Assembly: GCF_001548375.1 (NCBI RefSeq) | Contig: NZ_AP017295.1 | Location: 6,152,001 to 6,216,000 of the forward strand | From: Nostoc sp. NIES-3756 | Lineage (GTDB): Bacteria; Cyanobacteriota; Cyanobacteriia; Cyanobacteriales; Nostocaceae | Direction of reading: 5' to 3' | Length of the DNA: 64,000 nucleotides | Part shown: positions 37,261 to 46,116 of the stretch, piece after piece | Position numbering within the stretch: position 1 is the stretch's first letter | How the letters are laid out: every line of letters begins with the position of its first letter | Notes under the pieces: model-generated | What the model was told of the DNA's origin: nothing | Seen by the model: only the letters and a program-made list of their open reading frames with translations | Database searches by the model: none | Translations under genes and position numbers: made by a program

Positions 37261-38700
37261 CTACTCTCCACTCTTCAGTCTGGGATTTTGAATTTTGAAT
37301 TTTGAATTTTGAATTTCTTTAATTTGTCTGGTTTGCTCAATGATTTGTTCGATGTCTTCTTGGGATAGGCGTTGCACGTAGTTGAGTTTGACTTCTTCTA
37401 GGAAGTCGAACAGTAGGGTTTGGATTTCTGATAATACGTGCTTTTTCTGCATTTCTGTGCCTAAGGCTTGGCTGAAGCTTTGGGTGAGTTTGCCTGTCAG
37501 TTTAGCTCCAATGGGGTCTTCGACGGCACTGACTATGGCATTGTAGAGATTTGTGCTGATTTGAGTTGCTAGTTGTTCGCTGATTTGGGTTTGGGCTTGC
37601 CCTATTCCGGGTAAAGCTTGTAGGTTCTTATAGATAGGGACTTGATGGAAGGCGCTGTCGATGTTGTGCCGTAGTAAGGCAATGAGTTCTGGTTTAATTT
37701 TGGGTAATACTTGATAAACAATGGTATTAATGAGAAGTCCAGCGATCGCTTCTACTTCGTTGACGTTATTTAGGTCTATATAAGGACGTATTTTCTCATT
37801 TTGCAGTAACCAGCTTGTGATTTCACCACTTTTAATTGATCCCTGAATCTGGTTAATCACTCTGATAACGATAATTTCTGTGAGTTCTTCGGCGAAGTTG
37901 GCTACTAGTGCTTGGTTAATTTGTTTACTAACTGGTTGGAGATTGACTATACGGGCTTGGTCTAGGCGAACTACGACAGGTATGATTCGCAACCACCGTA
38001 AAAAGGGACTTAATAAAAATAAGTCATACCAGCGCCACAAAATAGCGTTTAACCAACTAAACCCCGGATGGCGACCTTTGATATAAATGACACGGGCTGA
38101 TAATTCTAGAGCAAATAATAAAACGAAGGGTAAATCTATTAACCAGAAATTATCTAAAAAATCTCCGTTTTCCCCAATCCTACGGTAGTAGTTGGTAGCA
38201 ATTAAAGGGCTGATATTTTTATTAAAAAAGTTAATTTCTTGTATCCAGCCTCTTTTGCTTAAGTAAGACTGACTCCAGAAGGTAGCAAAAGCCTGTTTTG
38301 CGGAATTATTATCGATGCGATCGCGCATCCGATTTTTGATTCTCTCTAATGTCCCACTTTTTCCTACGCCTGCAAAGGGATTACCCTCAATCATCTCGTT
38401 ACTGAGGCGACGCAGTTCTTCTAGTTTTGTATTAACTTGAGGTGATGTTAGACCTGTCTGGCTAACCTGTTCTGCTAAAGCGTTAACTTTATCTAGATAT
38501 TGTTGAGTTTCTCTGTGCTTTTCAATACCTTTTATTGGGTCATAGATTTGAGTAATTTGTGGTATTTTTCGTAAATAAAAATCTCGCCAGGGTACGTAAC
38601 TTAAATCGAAGATTACTAAGCATAAATTAATTGTGGCAATAATTGCCATTAATCTTTCAAAGTATAAGTTTGGTTTTCTTATTGGTTTGCTGTTAAACAT
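37261..38700 (-). CDS. Hypothetical membrane protein with coiled region
   Basis: A 479-residue protein. Hydrophobic helices are at about 15-37 (RLMAIIATINLCLVIFDL), 186-205 (FWLIDLPFVLLFALELSAR) and 225-245 (WYDLFLLSPFLRWLRIIPVV). A long soluble part lies between the first and second, and a helical C-terminal half follows. The last 15 or so residues (QNSKFKIQNPRLKSGE) are encoded by a TTTTGAA heptamer array, so the true end may vary between strains. No family recognised. It might be a membrane-bound scaffold. Confidence 0.7.
   Translation of the reverse strand: MFNSKPIRKPNLYFERLMAIIATINLCLVIFDLSYVPWRDFYLRKIPQITQIYDPIKGIEKHRETQQYLDKVNALAEQVSQTGLTSPQVNTKLEELRRLSNEMIEGNPFAGVGKSGTLERIKNRMRDRIDNNSAKQAFATFWSQSYLSKRGWIQEINFFNKNISPLIATNYYRRIGENGDFLDNFWLIDLPFVLLFALELSARVIYIKGRHPGFSWLNAILWRWYDLFLLSPFLRWLRIIPVVVRLDQARIVNLQPVSKQINQALVANFAEELTEIIVIRVINQIQGSIKSGEITSWLLQNEKIRPYIDLNNVNEVEAIAGLLINTIVYQVLPKIKPELIALLRHNIDSAFHQVPIYKNLQALPGIGQAQTQISEQLATQISTNLYNAIVSAVEDPIGAKLTGKLTQSFSQALGTEMQKKHVLSEIQTLLFDFLEEVKLNYVQRLSQEDIEQIIEQTRQIKEIQNSKFKIQNPRLKSGE
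37284..37315. repeat. TTTTGAA heptamer array inside a coding end
   Basis: Four tandem copies of TTTTGAA lie in the last codons of the minus-strand membrane-protein gene and encode the C-terminal KIQNSKFKIQN stretch. Confidence 0.85.
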
Positions 38701-38916
38701 TTGAAGTTACATATTATACTAATTTTTAATCAATGACTTAAGAATAAATAATTTTCAATTTATTACTTGCGGCGGAAGAAAATAGATTTCTTTGAGATAT
38801 CAATAAGATTTAATCAAAAATCATGAACAGCAAAAACAAAGGCGACAAAGCAAAGTAAAATATTTGATTTGTTAAGCTTTATCATTTTGCTGATTTAAGC
38901 CGAAGGAGTTTTTATT

Positions 38917-39618
38917 ATGTGGTGTGGTTTAGGAAAATCAAGCATAGCAATTGCTGCTACCTGTTTAATTACTTCTACTGTAGTAATTTCAAATACAACC
39001 TTTGCTGCTCGTCAACGTAATTATACGCCACAACAATTCCGTGCTGTGTTACGAGGTTTGGGCTATAACGTGAAAGTAACGAATACACCCCTAACTGATG
39101 CAGAGACAAAAAAAGCTATCAGTGAATTTCAAAAGGGTTATAAACTGAGTCCAGTTGATGGGGTAGCAGGGCCAAAGACTCAAGATTACGCTGCAAACAT
39201 CATTCAAATATTGCAAGCAAATTTAAACGCGGTGCTGAAGCCAACCCCGCTTTTGCCCCGCGATCAATTTTACGGCCCCAAAACTGAAGCTGCTGTTAAG
39301 GAATTGCAGAAAAAGTTTCAGTTACCAGAAACTGGTATTGCTAATCTAGCGTTCCGCCAAAGATTGAACGAAGAAGCGAAGAAAGTTATTAGTCAGCCAA
39401 CACCAACAGCATCGCCAACACCAACGGTATCGCCGACGGCAAAACCATCACCGACACCAACAACATCACCAACAGTAAAACCATCACCGACACCAACGGC
39501 ATCGCCGACGGCAAAACCATCGCCAACGCCAACAACATCACCGACAGTAAAACCATCGCCAACACCGACAGCATCACCGACGGCATCACCATCGCCAACG
39601 CCAACAAGTACACCCTAA
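38917..39618 (+). CDS. Secreted peptidoglycan-binding protein with PT-repeat tail
   Basis: A 233-residue product. Signal peptide of about 30 residues (TCLITSTVVISNTTFAA). Two peptidoglycan_binding_1-like units follow: residues about 40-95 (FRAVLRGLGYNV...AISEFQKGYKLSPVDG) and 95-155 (AVKELQKKFQLPETG). The C-terminal 70 residues are a Pro/Thr/Ser/Ala repeat (SPTPTTSPTVKP units), typical of wall-spanning linkers. ATG with GAAGGAG upstream supports the start. It overlaps the 3' end of the convergent protease gene by four bases. Confidence 0.8.
   Translation: MWCGLGKSSIAIAATCLITSTVVISNTTFAARQRNYTPQQFRAVLRGLGYNVKVTNTPLTDAETKKAISEFQKGYKLSPVDGVAGPKTQDYAANIIQILQANLNAVLKPTPLLPRDQFYGPKTEAAVKELQKKFQLPETGIANLAFRQRLNEEAKKVISQPTPTASPTPTVSPTAKPSPTPTTSPTVKPSPTPTASPTAKPSPTPTTSPTVKPSPTPTASPTASPSPTPTSTP
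39400..39615 (+). repeat. Degenerate 72-bp repeat coding the PT-rich tail
   Basis: Tandem units of about 72 bp encode the 24-residue pattern TASPTAKPSPTPTTSPTVKP. Third-position changes between units show divergence while the encoded pattern is conserved. Confidence 0.8.
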
Positions 39619-40511
39619 GAATTAGCCTGAGTCGGTTCTTCTAAAGGTCTACCTTTTGGTGTAGGTAAAAGAGGACGACCACCATCGTAAGGCATGGGAA
39701 TATATTGAACGCTTGGTCTTCCGCCTTGGGGTTGGGGATATAAATCCATTAGATCGTAGATAGAACGGGGCAGTCCAACTGTTATGGGCAGCCCCATTTC
39801 TGTTGCTTCTTCTACGGTGATGGGGTAGTCATGGGTGACTCGTCCAGTTGTCAAGGCTTCGATGATGGGTTCGATATTTTCTGGGCTGACTTTTTGTGAG
39901 GGCATACTGTCTTTCAGCAGAGTCCGTACAAAGCGTTGTACTTGCTGAATGGCTTTACCTGCGAGGTCTGCCATAATTAGGGTTTGGTCGTCAACGTCGC
40001 CGATGGGTTTATCTTTGACAACTTTGAGAATACTGGCGGCTGGGAAGTTACCTAGTTGGGGATCAACTGGGCCTAGTACAGCGTTGGCATCCATAACAAT
40101 TTCGTCGGACGCGAGGGCAAGCATGGTTCCGCCACTCATAGCATAGTGGGGTACAAATACAGTAACTTTGGCAGGGTGACGAATTAAAGCTCTAGCTATT
40201 TGTTCTGTAGCTAAAACTAAACCCCCTGGTGTGTGGAGAATTAGGTCAATGGGTACGTCGGGAGGTGTAAGGCGAATTGCCCGGAGTATTTGTTCGGAGT
40301 CCTCGATGGTGATGTAGCGAGAGAGGGGAATACCTAATAAGCTGATGGACTCTTGACGATGTATTAATAAGATGACGCGGCTTTTGCGTTCTTGTTGAAA
40401 TTCTTGTAAGGCACGCAGCCGACGATATTCTACTTGGCGTTTTTGCCAGAGTGGTTGTAGAGACGACAATAAAAGAAAAATCCAGAATAAATCACCAATA
40501 CCAAATCCCAT
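39615..40511 (-). CDS. SDH/ClpP-class serine protease, membrane-anchored
   Basis: A protein of 298 residues from ATG 40511 (MGFGIGDLFWIFLLLSSLQP); ORF extension to 40565 adds 18 doubtful residues. One N-terminal hydrophobic anchor (about 5-20) precedes a ClpP/crotonase-fold serine protease domain of the SDH (S49) group. The nucleophile is probably Ser in HYAMSGGTML, with HTPGG and DPQLGNFP nearby. These proteins resemble bacterial SppA-like proteases acting on membrane peptides. The gene overlaps the convergent peptidoglycan-binding protein by four bases. Confidence 0.8.
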   Translation of the reverse strand: MGFGIGDLFWIFLLLSSLQPLWQKRQVEYRRLRALQEFQQERKSRVILLIHRQESISLLGIPLSRYITIEDSEQILRAIRLTPPDVPIDLILHTPGGLVLATEQIARALIRHPAKVTVFVPHYAMSGGTMLALASDEIVMDANAVLGPVDPQLGNFPAASILKVVKDKPIGDVDDQTLIMADLAGKAIQQVQRFVRTLLKDSMPSQKVSPENIEPIIEALTTGRVTHDYPITVEEATEMGLPITVGLPRSIYDLMDLYPQPQGGRPSVQYIPMPYDGGRPLLPTPKGRPLEEPTQANS

Positions 40512-40626
40512 AGAATTAATTGTCCTAAAATTTGCGATGTCTACGACGATGCTCCGCCTACGCAATTATTGTGACAATTTTTAGGCGATCGCAGTTCTAT
40601 CTACAGGTTTATCTGACAAGCATAAC

Positions 40627-41427
40627 TTACATTAGCTCATCGGGATTTACTCCTAATTGGCGCAAACGTTCTGCTAGTTGTTCGGCTTTTCTTTTAGCTT
40701 GTTCTGCTTCTTGTTCTGCAATTATCGCTCGTTCCGTAGCTGCAACAACTTCCTCTGTAGGCTCAAGAATTAATTCTCCTGCCAAGGTGAACCAACGTAA
40801 CCATAGTTTTTCAATACCTCGAAAAACTCCCTGCCATGTACCTAAACTTAAACCCAACTCTGGCATTAATATTCTTCCTTCAGTTAAGTTTATCGGTTCA
40901 TAATGACCGCCTACTAACTGAAATGCTCTAAGTTCGTTGGTGTAACGACTAAAAACAATGTAATAGGGTATGCGCAGAATTTTTTCGTAAACTTCCCATT
41001 TACTAGGAGGTTTATTTTCTGCTTTTTGAGTATTACCTAAATCTTCGTCTTCTGTACCTGGGGATAGTAATTCAACCACTACAAATGGGTTTGCTGGTTC
41101 TTGCCAAGTGACGTAACTTAAACGTAAATCTTCACCCTTATATAATTTTTGTACGCCGACAACGCCAAACCAATCAGGGCGTTTATACCATAATGGATGC
41201 TCTAGATCATAGTAAAGATTGAGGTCAGCAGCACAGTAAACTAATTCAGGATTCCAGTTAATTGGTTGAAAGGTTAAGTATAAAAGTATGGGTTGTAAAA
41301 AATGAAAATCGTCTGGCAAACCTGGTTCCTCTGGGTTATCGCTGGGTAAATCGTACATTGTGGGTAGGGTTTCCCAAGGAGGACGAGGCGGATCAGATTG
41401 GGGAATGTATTTAGGAAAGGTAGTCAT
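40627..41427 (-). CDS. Uma2 family protein (PD-(D/E)XK-like), coiled-coil tail
   Basis: A 266-residue product (ATG at 41427, MTTFPKYIPQSDPPRPP). It belongs to the Uma2/DUF820 family, common in multicellular cyanobacteria and with a restriction-endonuclease fold. Hallmarks: YCAADLNLYYD, RPDWFGVVGV, PFVVVELLSPGTEDED, KWEVYEKILRIPYYIVFSR. A C-terminal coiled coil (ERAIIAEQEAEQAKRKAEQL) follows. The family is abundant but function is not proven. Two other Uma2 genes occur in the window. Confidence 0.85.
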   Translation of the reverse strand: MTTFPKYIPQSDPPRPPWETLPTMYDLPSDNPEEPGLPDDFHFLQPILLYLTFQPINWNPELVYCAADLNLYYDLEHPLWYKRPDWFGVVGVQKLYKGEDLRLSYVTWQEPANPFVVVELLSPGTEDEDLGNTQKAENKPPSKWEVYEKILRIPYYIVFSRYTNELRAFQLVGGHYEPINLTEGRILMPELGLSLGTWQGVFRGIEKLWLRWFTLAGELILEPTEEVVAATERAIIAEQEAEQAKRKAEQLAERLRQLGVNPDELM

Positions 41428-41674
41428 AAGCAAATGGCGTAAATATTTATATAGAGGATGGAGCAGGAGGTAGGTGAAAAGTGTGTTTTTAGCGCATAAT
41501 ATTGTCACTATATTGTAGTATTTTGATTATTCAAACTTGTTTAAGGTTGGTAATCAGTAAAATATTTTTTGTTCAGTGGTATAAAAAAATTTCCTTAATT
41601 GCTTATAACTATCTATGGCTGACTAGCTGACTTGGGGAATACTGAAATTAAGTGCAACTTAAGGTGTATGAAAA

Positions 41675-42148
41675 ATGCCAGATTCTAAAGTCAGTGCCAG
41701 ACTTACCCCAGCAGACCGGGAAGCGGTGATGCAATCAATTAATACTATTAAAGAAAAGCTCCCATTCTTAGTAGATTTGACAACAGAGGAGCGTAAATCT
41801 TTACCTAAGCTGGGTGATAAGAGTCGCGCGTTTGTAAGTAAGGCGTTGGAAATAGCTACACAAAACCCTGATTTTTTACCGCGCTCTTTTGACTTAGACG
41901 AAATGCGCCGAGATATTGAATTATTTGAAGCGTTGTATCCCATTTTGCTGTCGTTGACGCAACTGCAAGAACTGGTGGATGATACATCTGTGGCTGTGGG
42001 CAGTGAAGCTTATGCTGCGGGGTTGATGGTGTATAACTATGCTAAAGCTAGTGGTAAAGGTGCTGGTTTAGATTCAATGGTTGATGATTTAGGACGAAGA
42101 TTTGCCCGGAAATCTAAAAAAGTGCAGCCACAAGCGTCATCAGTTTAG
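41675..42148 (+). CDS. Conserved hypothetical helical protein
   Basis: A 157-residue soluble, helix-rich protein: MPDSKVSARLTPADREAVMQ, then three helical blocks (KALEIATQNPDFLPRSFDL, LYPILLSLTQLQELVDDT, EAYAAGLMVYNYAKAS). The tail is basic (RRFARKSKKVQPQ). Similar proteins of unknown function exist in cyanobacteria, often near transposase or toxin genes; I cannot assign a function. A 21-bp repeat block follows downstream. Confidence 0.65.
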   Translation: MPDSKVSARLTPADREAVMQSINTIKEKLPFLVDLTTEERKSLPKLGDKSRAFVSKALEIATQNPDFLPRSFDLDEMRRDIELFEALYPILLSLTQLQELVDDTSVAVGSEAYAAGLMVYNYAKASGKGAGLDSMVDDLGRRFARKSKKVQPQASSV

Positions 42149-42194
42149 AAATTTACTCGGTGACTTTAGCGGAAAACATCAAATTTTAGCTTCT

Positions 42195-42383
42195 GAGCTT
42201 GGATGTTTCTGTTTGAAGTGAAAAACTCCGAGTTCAGAACTAAAACTTTCCTGTTGTAAGTGAGAACGTTCTTGTTTTAAACGAGAACGTTTTCGTTTTA
42301 AGTGAGAATTTTTTCGGTTGAAACGAGAACTTTGGGGTTTGAAGTGAGAATGTTTTCGTTTCAAGTGAAAATTTTTGCGTTTA
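42195..42383. repeat. 21-bp tandem repeat, nine units
   Basis: Nine units of exactly 21 bp run from 42195 to 42383. Examples are AAGTGAGAACGTTCTTGTTT (42258 onwards) and AAACGAGAACGTTTTCGTTT (42279 onwards). Units diverge by a few bases. The length (7 codons) keeps both strands open; the minus strand encodes HSHFKPQ-type heptads. No start with a ribosome site was found, so coding is doubtful. Confidence 0.85.
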
Positions 42384-42443
42384 GAACTAAACAGTCGAAT
42401 AATCAACTATCGGGTATTTATCTCAAAGGTTGCTATAACAAGA

Positions 42444-42668
42444 CTATGCTGCATAGCGCAAGATTTCTACTTCAGCACCTTTACTAACAGCTTCCTCTGC
42501 GCGTTGTAAAACTTGCTCTGTAACAGCAGCACTTAAATAATATTCACCGCAATTATTACAAATTTCTGCTGGGACACCTTTGAGAATAACGATGGTATCA
42601 TCTCGCTCTAACGTGATTGTCACTAATCCTGGTTGAGTGTTGCCATGTTTACATATAACGCATTGCAT
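42444..42668 (-). CDS. YgiT-type zinc-finger antitoxin
   Basis: A 74-residue product of the YgiT-type zinc-finger family: CVICK at the start and CNNCGEYYLS form two CxxC pairs for zinc. A C-terminal helix with LQRAEEAVSKGAEVEI follows. These proteins act as antitoxins of DUF4258-type type II toxin-antitoxin pairs. The partner toxin, encoded just upstream on the same strand, carries a frameshift (see the pseudogene entry). So the antitoxin appears orphaned. Confidence 0.85.
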   Translation of the reverse strand: MQCVICKHGNTQPGLVTITLERDDTIVILKGVPAEICNNCGEYYLSAAVTEQVLQRAEEAVSKGAEVEILRYAA

Positions 42669-42681
42669 AGTTTAAATACCG

Positions 42682-42962
42682 TTATTTGCGCTTTCTAAAA
42701 TTGTCTGTCCACAAGTTTGAGTCAGGAATGTAAGCTGTGACTACATAGCCAGTATCAGTAACTTCATCATAAGAAAAAACAACATGAATTGGCTTATTGT
42801 TAACAAAATCAAGAATGAGATAGCTAGGAAAGGGAGTGTCATTTGGGTTTTCTTCGATTATTTCCCCATAGTTAATAGCCTGTTGACTTCTTGTTGACTA
42901 ATGCGGCGAAAAAACATCTGTTGGATTGCATGACGCGAGAAAACTAAATTTTGACAATACAC
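42682..42962 (-). pseudogene. DUF4258 toxin gene with frameshift
   Basis: Translating the minus strand gives VYCQNLVFSRHAIQQMFFRR then ISQQEV in one frame, and INYGEIIEENPNDTPFPSYL through IPDSNLWTDNFRKRK in another. These are the N- and C-terminal parts of a DUF4258 toxin. The frame breaks at about 42880-42900, where GTCAACAGGCTATTAAC replaces the expected junction (one base lost). GTG at 42962 is the only plausible start. The antitoxin follows 13 bp downstream. Confidence 0.7.
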
Positions 42963-43045
42963 AAATTGAATCCGATATGGTGATGCTGAAAAAAAGTTGA
43001 TTATTTATATGTTTTATATATTATTGTGACGCTGTTGTTGTCAAA

Positions 43046-45688
43046 CTAGCTGCGTCGCCAAATTTTGATATTTCCGCTATCATCTCCAGCAGCAAGCCAA
43101 TTGCCATCGGGGCTAAAGGCGACTGACATAACTGAGTCGAAAAGACTGAGGGTACAGATTTCTCTGCCTGTTGCCAAATTCCACAGTTTGATAGTGTTGT
43201 CATGACTACCACTAGACAGGATTTGCCCATCACTACTGATGGCTACGGAATTAATCTTGCCGAAATGACCAGTGAGGGTGCGAATTTCTGTTCCTGTTGT
43301 TACTGACCACAGTTTAATAGTGTTGTCGTCACTACCACTAGCCAGAATTTGCCCATCACTACTGAAGACGACGGAATTAATGTTGTCGGAATGACCAGTG
43401 AGGGTGTGAACTTCTGTTCCTGTCGCCACGTCCCACAGTTTAATAGTGTTGTCGTCGTCACTACCACTAGCCAGGATTCGTCCATTACTACTGAAGGCGA
43501 CGGCAAAAACTAAGCCAGAATGACCAGTGAGAGTACGAATTTCTGTTCCTGTCACTATTGACCAAAGTGTAATAATTCGATGAGCGCCACCAGCCAGAAT
43601 TTGCCTATCATTAGTGATGGCAATGGAAGCAAGCGAGCTGGAAGAGACTTCTTTTTTTAGGGTGCGAATTTCTGTTCCTGTTGCCACTGACCACAGTTTG
43701 ATAGTAGTACCCCAAAACTCACCAAGACTAGCCAGAATTTGTCCATCACTACTGAAGGTAACGGAGCGAACATGGTCATGCAAATAATCAATCTGGGTGT
43801 GATTTTCTGTTCCTGTTGTTACTGACCACAGTTTGATAGTTTCCGCACTAGCACTGGCAAGAGTTTTTCCATCACTACTAAAGGTGACAGAAAGAACCCG
43901 CCCATGATGACCAGTCAGGGTGTAAATTTCTGTTCCTGTTGTTACTGACCACAGTTTGATAGTTTCCTCGCTAGCACTGGCAAGAGTTTGTCCATCACTA
44001 CTAAAGGCGACATCTCTAACAGAGCGAAAATAACCAGTCAGGGTGCGAATTTCTCTACCTGTTCGCACATCCCACAGTTTGATAGTTTTATCCGCACTAC
44101 CATTGGCAAGAGTTTGTCCATCATTAATAAAGGCGACGGAAAGAACCGAGTCGGAATGACCAGTGAGGGTGCGAATTTCTCTGACTTTTATTTTTTGTAG
44201 CCAGTTTTTTCCCACGTCCCACAGTTTAATAGTTTTGTCACGACCACCGCTAGCAATAGTTTTCCCATCACTGCTGATGGCGACGGCATAAACTAAGTCA
44301 GAATGACTAGTGACAGTAAGAATTTCGCCTGTTTGCAAGTTCCACAGTTTAATAGTTGTGTCCCAACTACCACTGACAACGGTTTGCCCATCACTACTGA
44401 AAGCGAGGGAAAGCACTGCGTCAGAATGACCAGTCAGGGTACAAATTTCTCTACCTGTTTGCACATCCCACAGTTGGATATTTGCGTCTTGACTTCCACT
44501 AGCAAGGGTTCGCCCATCACTACTAAAGGCGAGGGAACGAATCACGGAATGAACAGTGAGGGTGCGAATCTTTCTAGCATTTTGCACATCCCACAGTTGA
44601 ATAGTTTCACCACCACTAGCAAGGGTTCGCCCATCACTACTGAGGGCTATAGTTTGAAGTATCTGGGGATGATCAGTCAGAATGGTGCGAAGAAGTTGAC
44701 CTGTAGTTAATGAAAACAAGTGAATAACTTTACCTGCTTTACTTGCCAAGATATCTCTCTTGAAACTAAGAGCTACTGTTCCAGAAATACCCGGAATGAT
44801 GTGGGCGCATTCCCAAGATGGGGGTGTTTGAGGAGAAGATATTACTGGTTGTGTTGGCAGTAAGGGACTTGCACCCAATAAATCCAACAACTCCTGAACC
44901 GACTGAGGACGGAATTTGTAATTTAAAGCCATCCCTTTCATAATCGCCTCATTCACCCTTTCGCTAACGCTGGGATTTAACTCTTTTGGTGGTTGCAGTG
45001 TAAAATTTTGTAGTCTGGCTGGTGCTGGCATTGGTATCTGTCCAGTCAGCAAAGAATATAAGGTAGCAGCTAAGGCGTAAACATCTATATATTCTCCCCG
45101 TTCTTCTACAGGTGCATACTGTTCTGGTGGCGCATAACCATCAGTTCTACTCTCTGTATGTCGTTGCACTGCACCGGAGATAAATTGTCTAGCAAGACCA
45201 AAATCAATCAGTACGGCTTCTGTTTTACCTGCACGCATCATGATATTACTTGGTTTTAAATCCCGATGCAGCAAACCTTTGTCGTGAACCAGTATCAAAG
45301 CATCACCAATTTGCCTAATATATTCGAGTGCTTCTGCTTCTGATAATGCTCCCTGTTGGGTGATGCGCTTACCTAAATCTTCCCCTACAATGTATTCCAT
45401 CGCCATACATGGTAAGTCACCCTCATCAAAAACGTTTTCCACTTCTACGATGTGGGGATGGCGACATAAGGCTAGGCGTAATGCTTCTTCTTTAAAGTCT
45501 TGCTTGAGTTTACTTTGATGCGCTATCCAAGCAGGATGATTGAGTATGGCTTGACGCAGGGTTTTAATTACGCGCAATTTACCCTGTCGATTTTTGGCAA
45601 GATAGGTAATGCCAATTCCACCTTCTCCCAGTTGTCTCTCGATTGTATAGCGATCGCCAAATAACTGCTGCCCTGGATTCCACACCAT
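43046..45688 (-). CDS. Ser/Thr protein kinase with C-terminal WD40 repeats
   Basis: An 880-residue protein. The Hanks-type kinase domain fills about residues 13-275: GEGGIGITYLAKN as P-loop, Lys in RVIKTL, catalytic HRDLKPSNIM, and DFGLAR. It follows MVWNPGQQLFGDRYTIERQL. Residues about 290-880 form 13-14 WD40 repeats with SSDGQTLASGS and TIKLWDV motifs, probably two propellers. The repeats are very similar, so internal recombination is likely. In Nostoc, such kinases signal environmental change, but the trigger here is unknown. No membrane helix, so cytosolic. It starts with ATG at 45688. Confidence 0.93.
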   Translation of the reverse strand: MVWNPGQQLFGDRYTIERQLGEGGIGITYLAKNRQGKLRVIKTLRQAILNHPAWIAHQSKLKQDFKEEALRLALCRHPHIVEVENVFDEGDLPCMAMEYIVGEDLGKRITQQGALSEAEALEYIRQIGDALILVHDKGLLHRDLKPSNIMMRAGKTEAVLIDFGLARQFISGAVQRHTESRTDGYAPPEQYAPVEERGEYIDVYALAATLYSLLTGQIPMPAPARLQNFTLQPPKELNPSVSERVNEAIMKGMALNYKFRPQSVQELLDLLGASPLLPTQPVISSPQTPPSWECAHIIPGISGTVALSFKRDILASKAGKVIHLFSLTTGQLLRTILTDHPQILQTIALSSDGRTLASGGETIQLWDVQNARKIRTLTVHSVIRSLAFSSDGRTLASGSQDANIQLWDVQTGREICTLTGHSDAVLSLAFSSDGQTVVSGSWDTTIKLWNLQTGEILTVTSHSDLVYAVAISSDGKTIASGGRDKTIKLWDVGKNWLQKIKVREIRTLTGHSDSVLSVAFINDGQTLANGSADKTIKLWDVRTGREIRTLTGYFRSVRDVAFSSDGQTLASASEETIKLWSVTTGTEIYTLTGHHGRVLSVTFSSDGKTLASASAETIKLWSVTTGTENHTQIDYLHDHVRSVTFSSDGQILASLGEFWGTTIKLWSVATGTEIRTLKKEVSSSSLASIAITNDRQILAGGAHRIITLWSIVTGTEIRTLTGHSGLVFAVAFSSNGRILASGSDDDNTIKLWDVATGTEVHTLTGHSDNINSVVFSSDGQILASGSDDNTIKLWSVTTGTEIRTLTGHFGKINSVAISSDGQILSSGSHDNTIKLWNLATGREICTLSLFDSVMSVAFSPDGNWLAAGDDSGNIKIWRRS

Positions 45689-46116
45689 ACCTAAACCGTA
45701 GTTTTACTGATATTTTATTTTGGCATACGCAAAACTTAGTCTTGCAGAGAGGAAAATTTAAGACATTACTGATGAAGCCGACAATGGTAATATATTCAAT
45801 TGCTATAAACCTATGACACTAGCAGTAGTTAAACCTTCATCTTGGCTAACGATTGGTATTACATCCACAGATCAGGCAACTTGTAATAGATTAAATTTAA
45901 ACGATCTACGCCGTAGCGATCGCTTCATTCAAAATCTCGCCAGCTTTTGATAAAAGGGGGGTTTTCATTCTTCTCCTAAAGATCCACGACAAGAAAAGTA
46001 GAGATGTTGCACTGCAAATAAAAAAGCTAGAATCGCTCAAATGCTCAATCTAGCTGGCTGGCGACGATGCTCTGCTCCACCGTAGGCGATCACATTTTCA
46101 ATTTTGAGCAAAAAGC
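45689..46116. other. Spacer with small unsupported ORF and repeats
   Basis: The 428-bp region between the kinase and Uma2 genes has a 45-codon plus-strand frame (45813-45950, MTLAVVKPSSWLTIGIT...). No ribosome site is evident, and it crosses a GTAGCGATCGCTTC repeat, so it is not called as a gene. CTACGCCGTAGCG-type interspersed repeat pieces occur at 45907-45922 and 46066-46092. Confidence 0.5.

Noticed and set aside
42195..42383. CRISPR array
   Set aside because: The 21-bp units are contiguous without spacers, so it is a tandem repeat.
42179..42406. 75-codon minus-strand ORF rich in Lys/His/Arg
   Set aside because: Its peptide is entirely the product of the 21-bp repeat; it has no start with a ribosome site, so I describe the repeat instead.
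45813..45950. 45-codon ORF MTLAVVKPSSWLTIG...
   Set aside because: No ribosome site, crosses an interspersed repeat, and no recognised domain.
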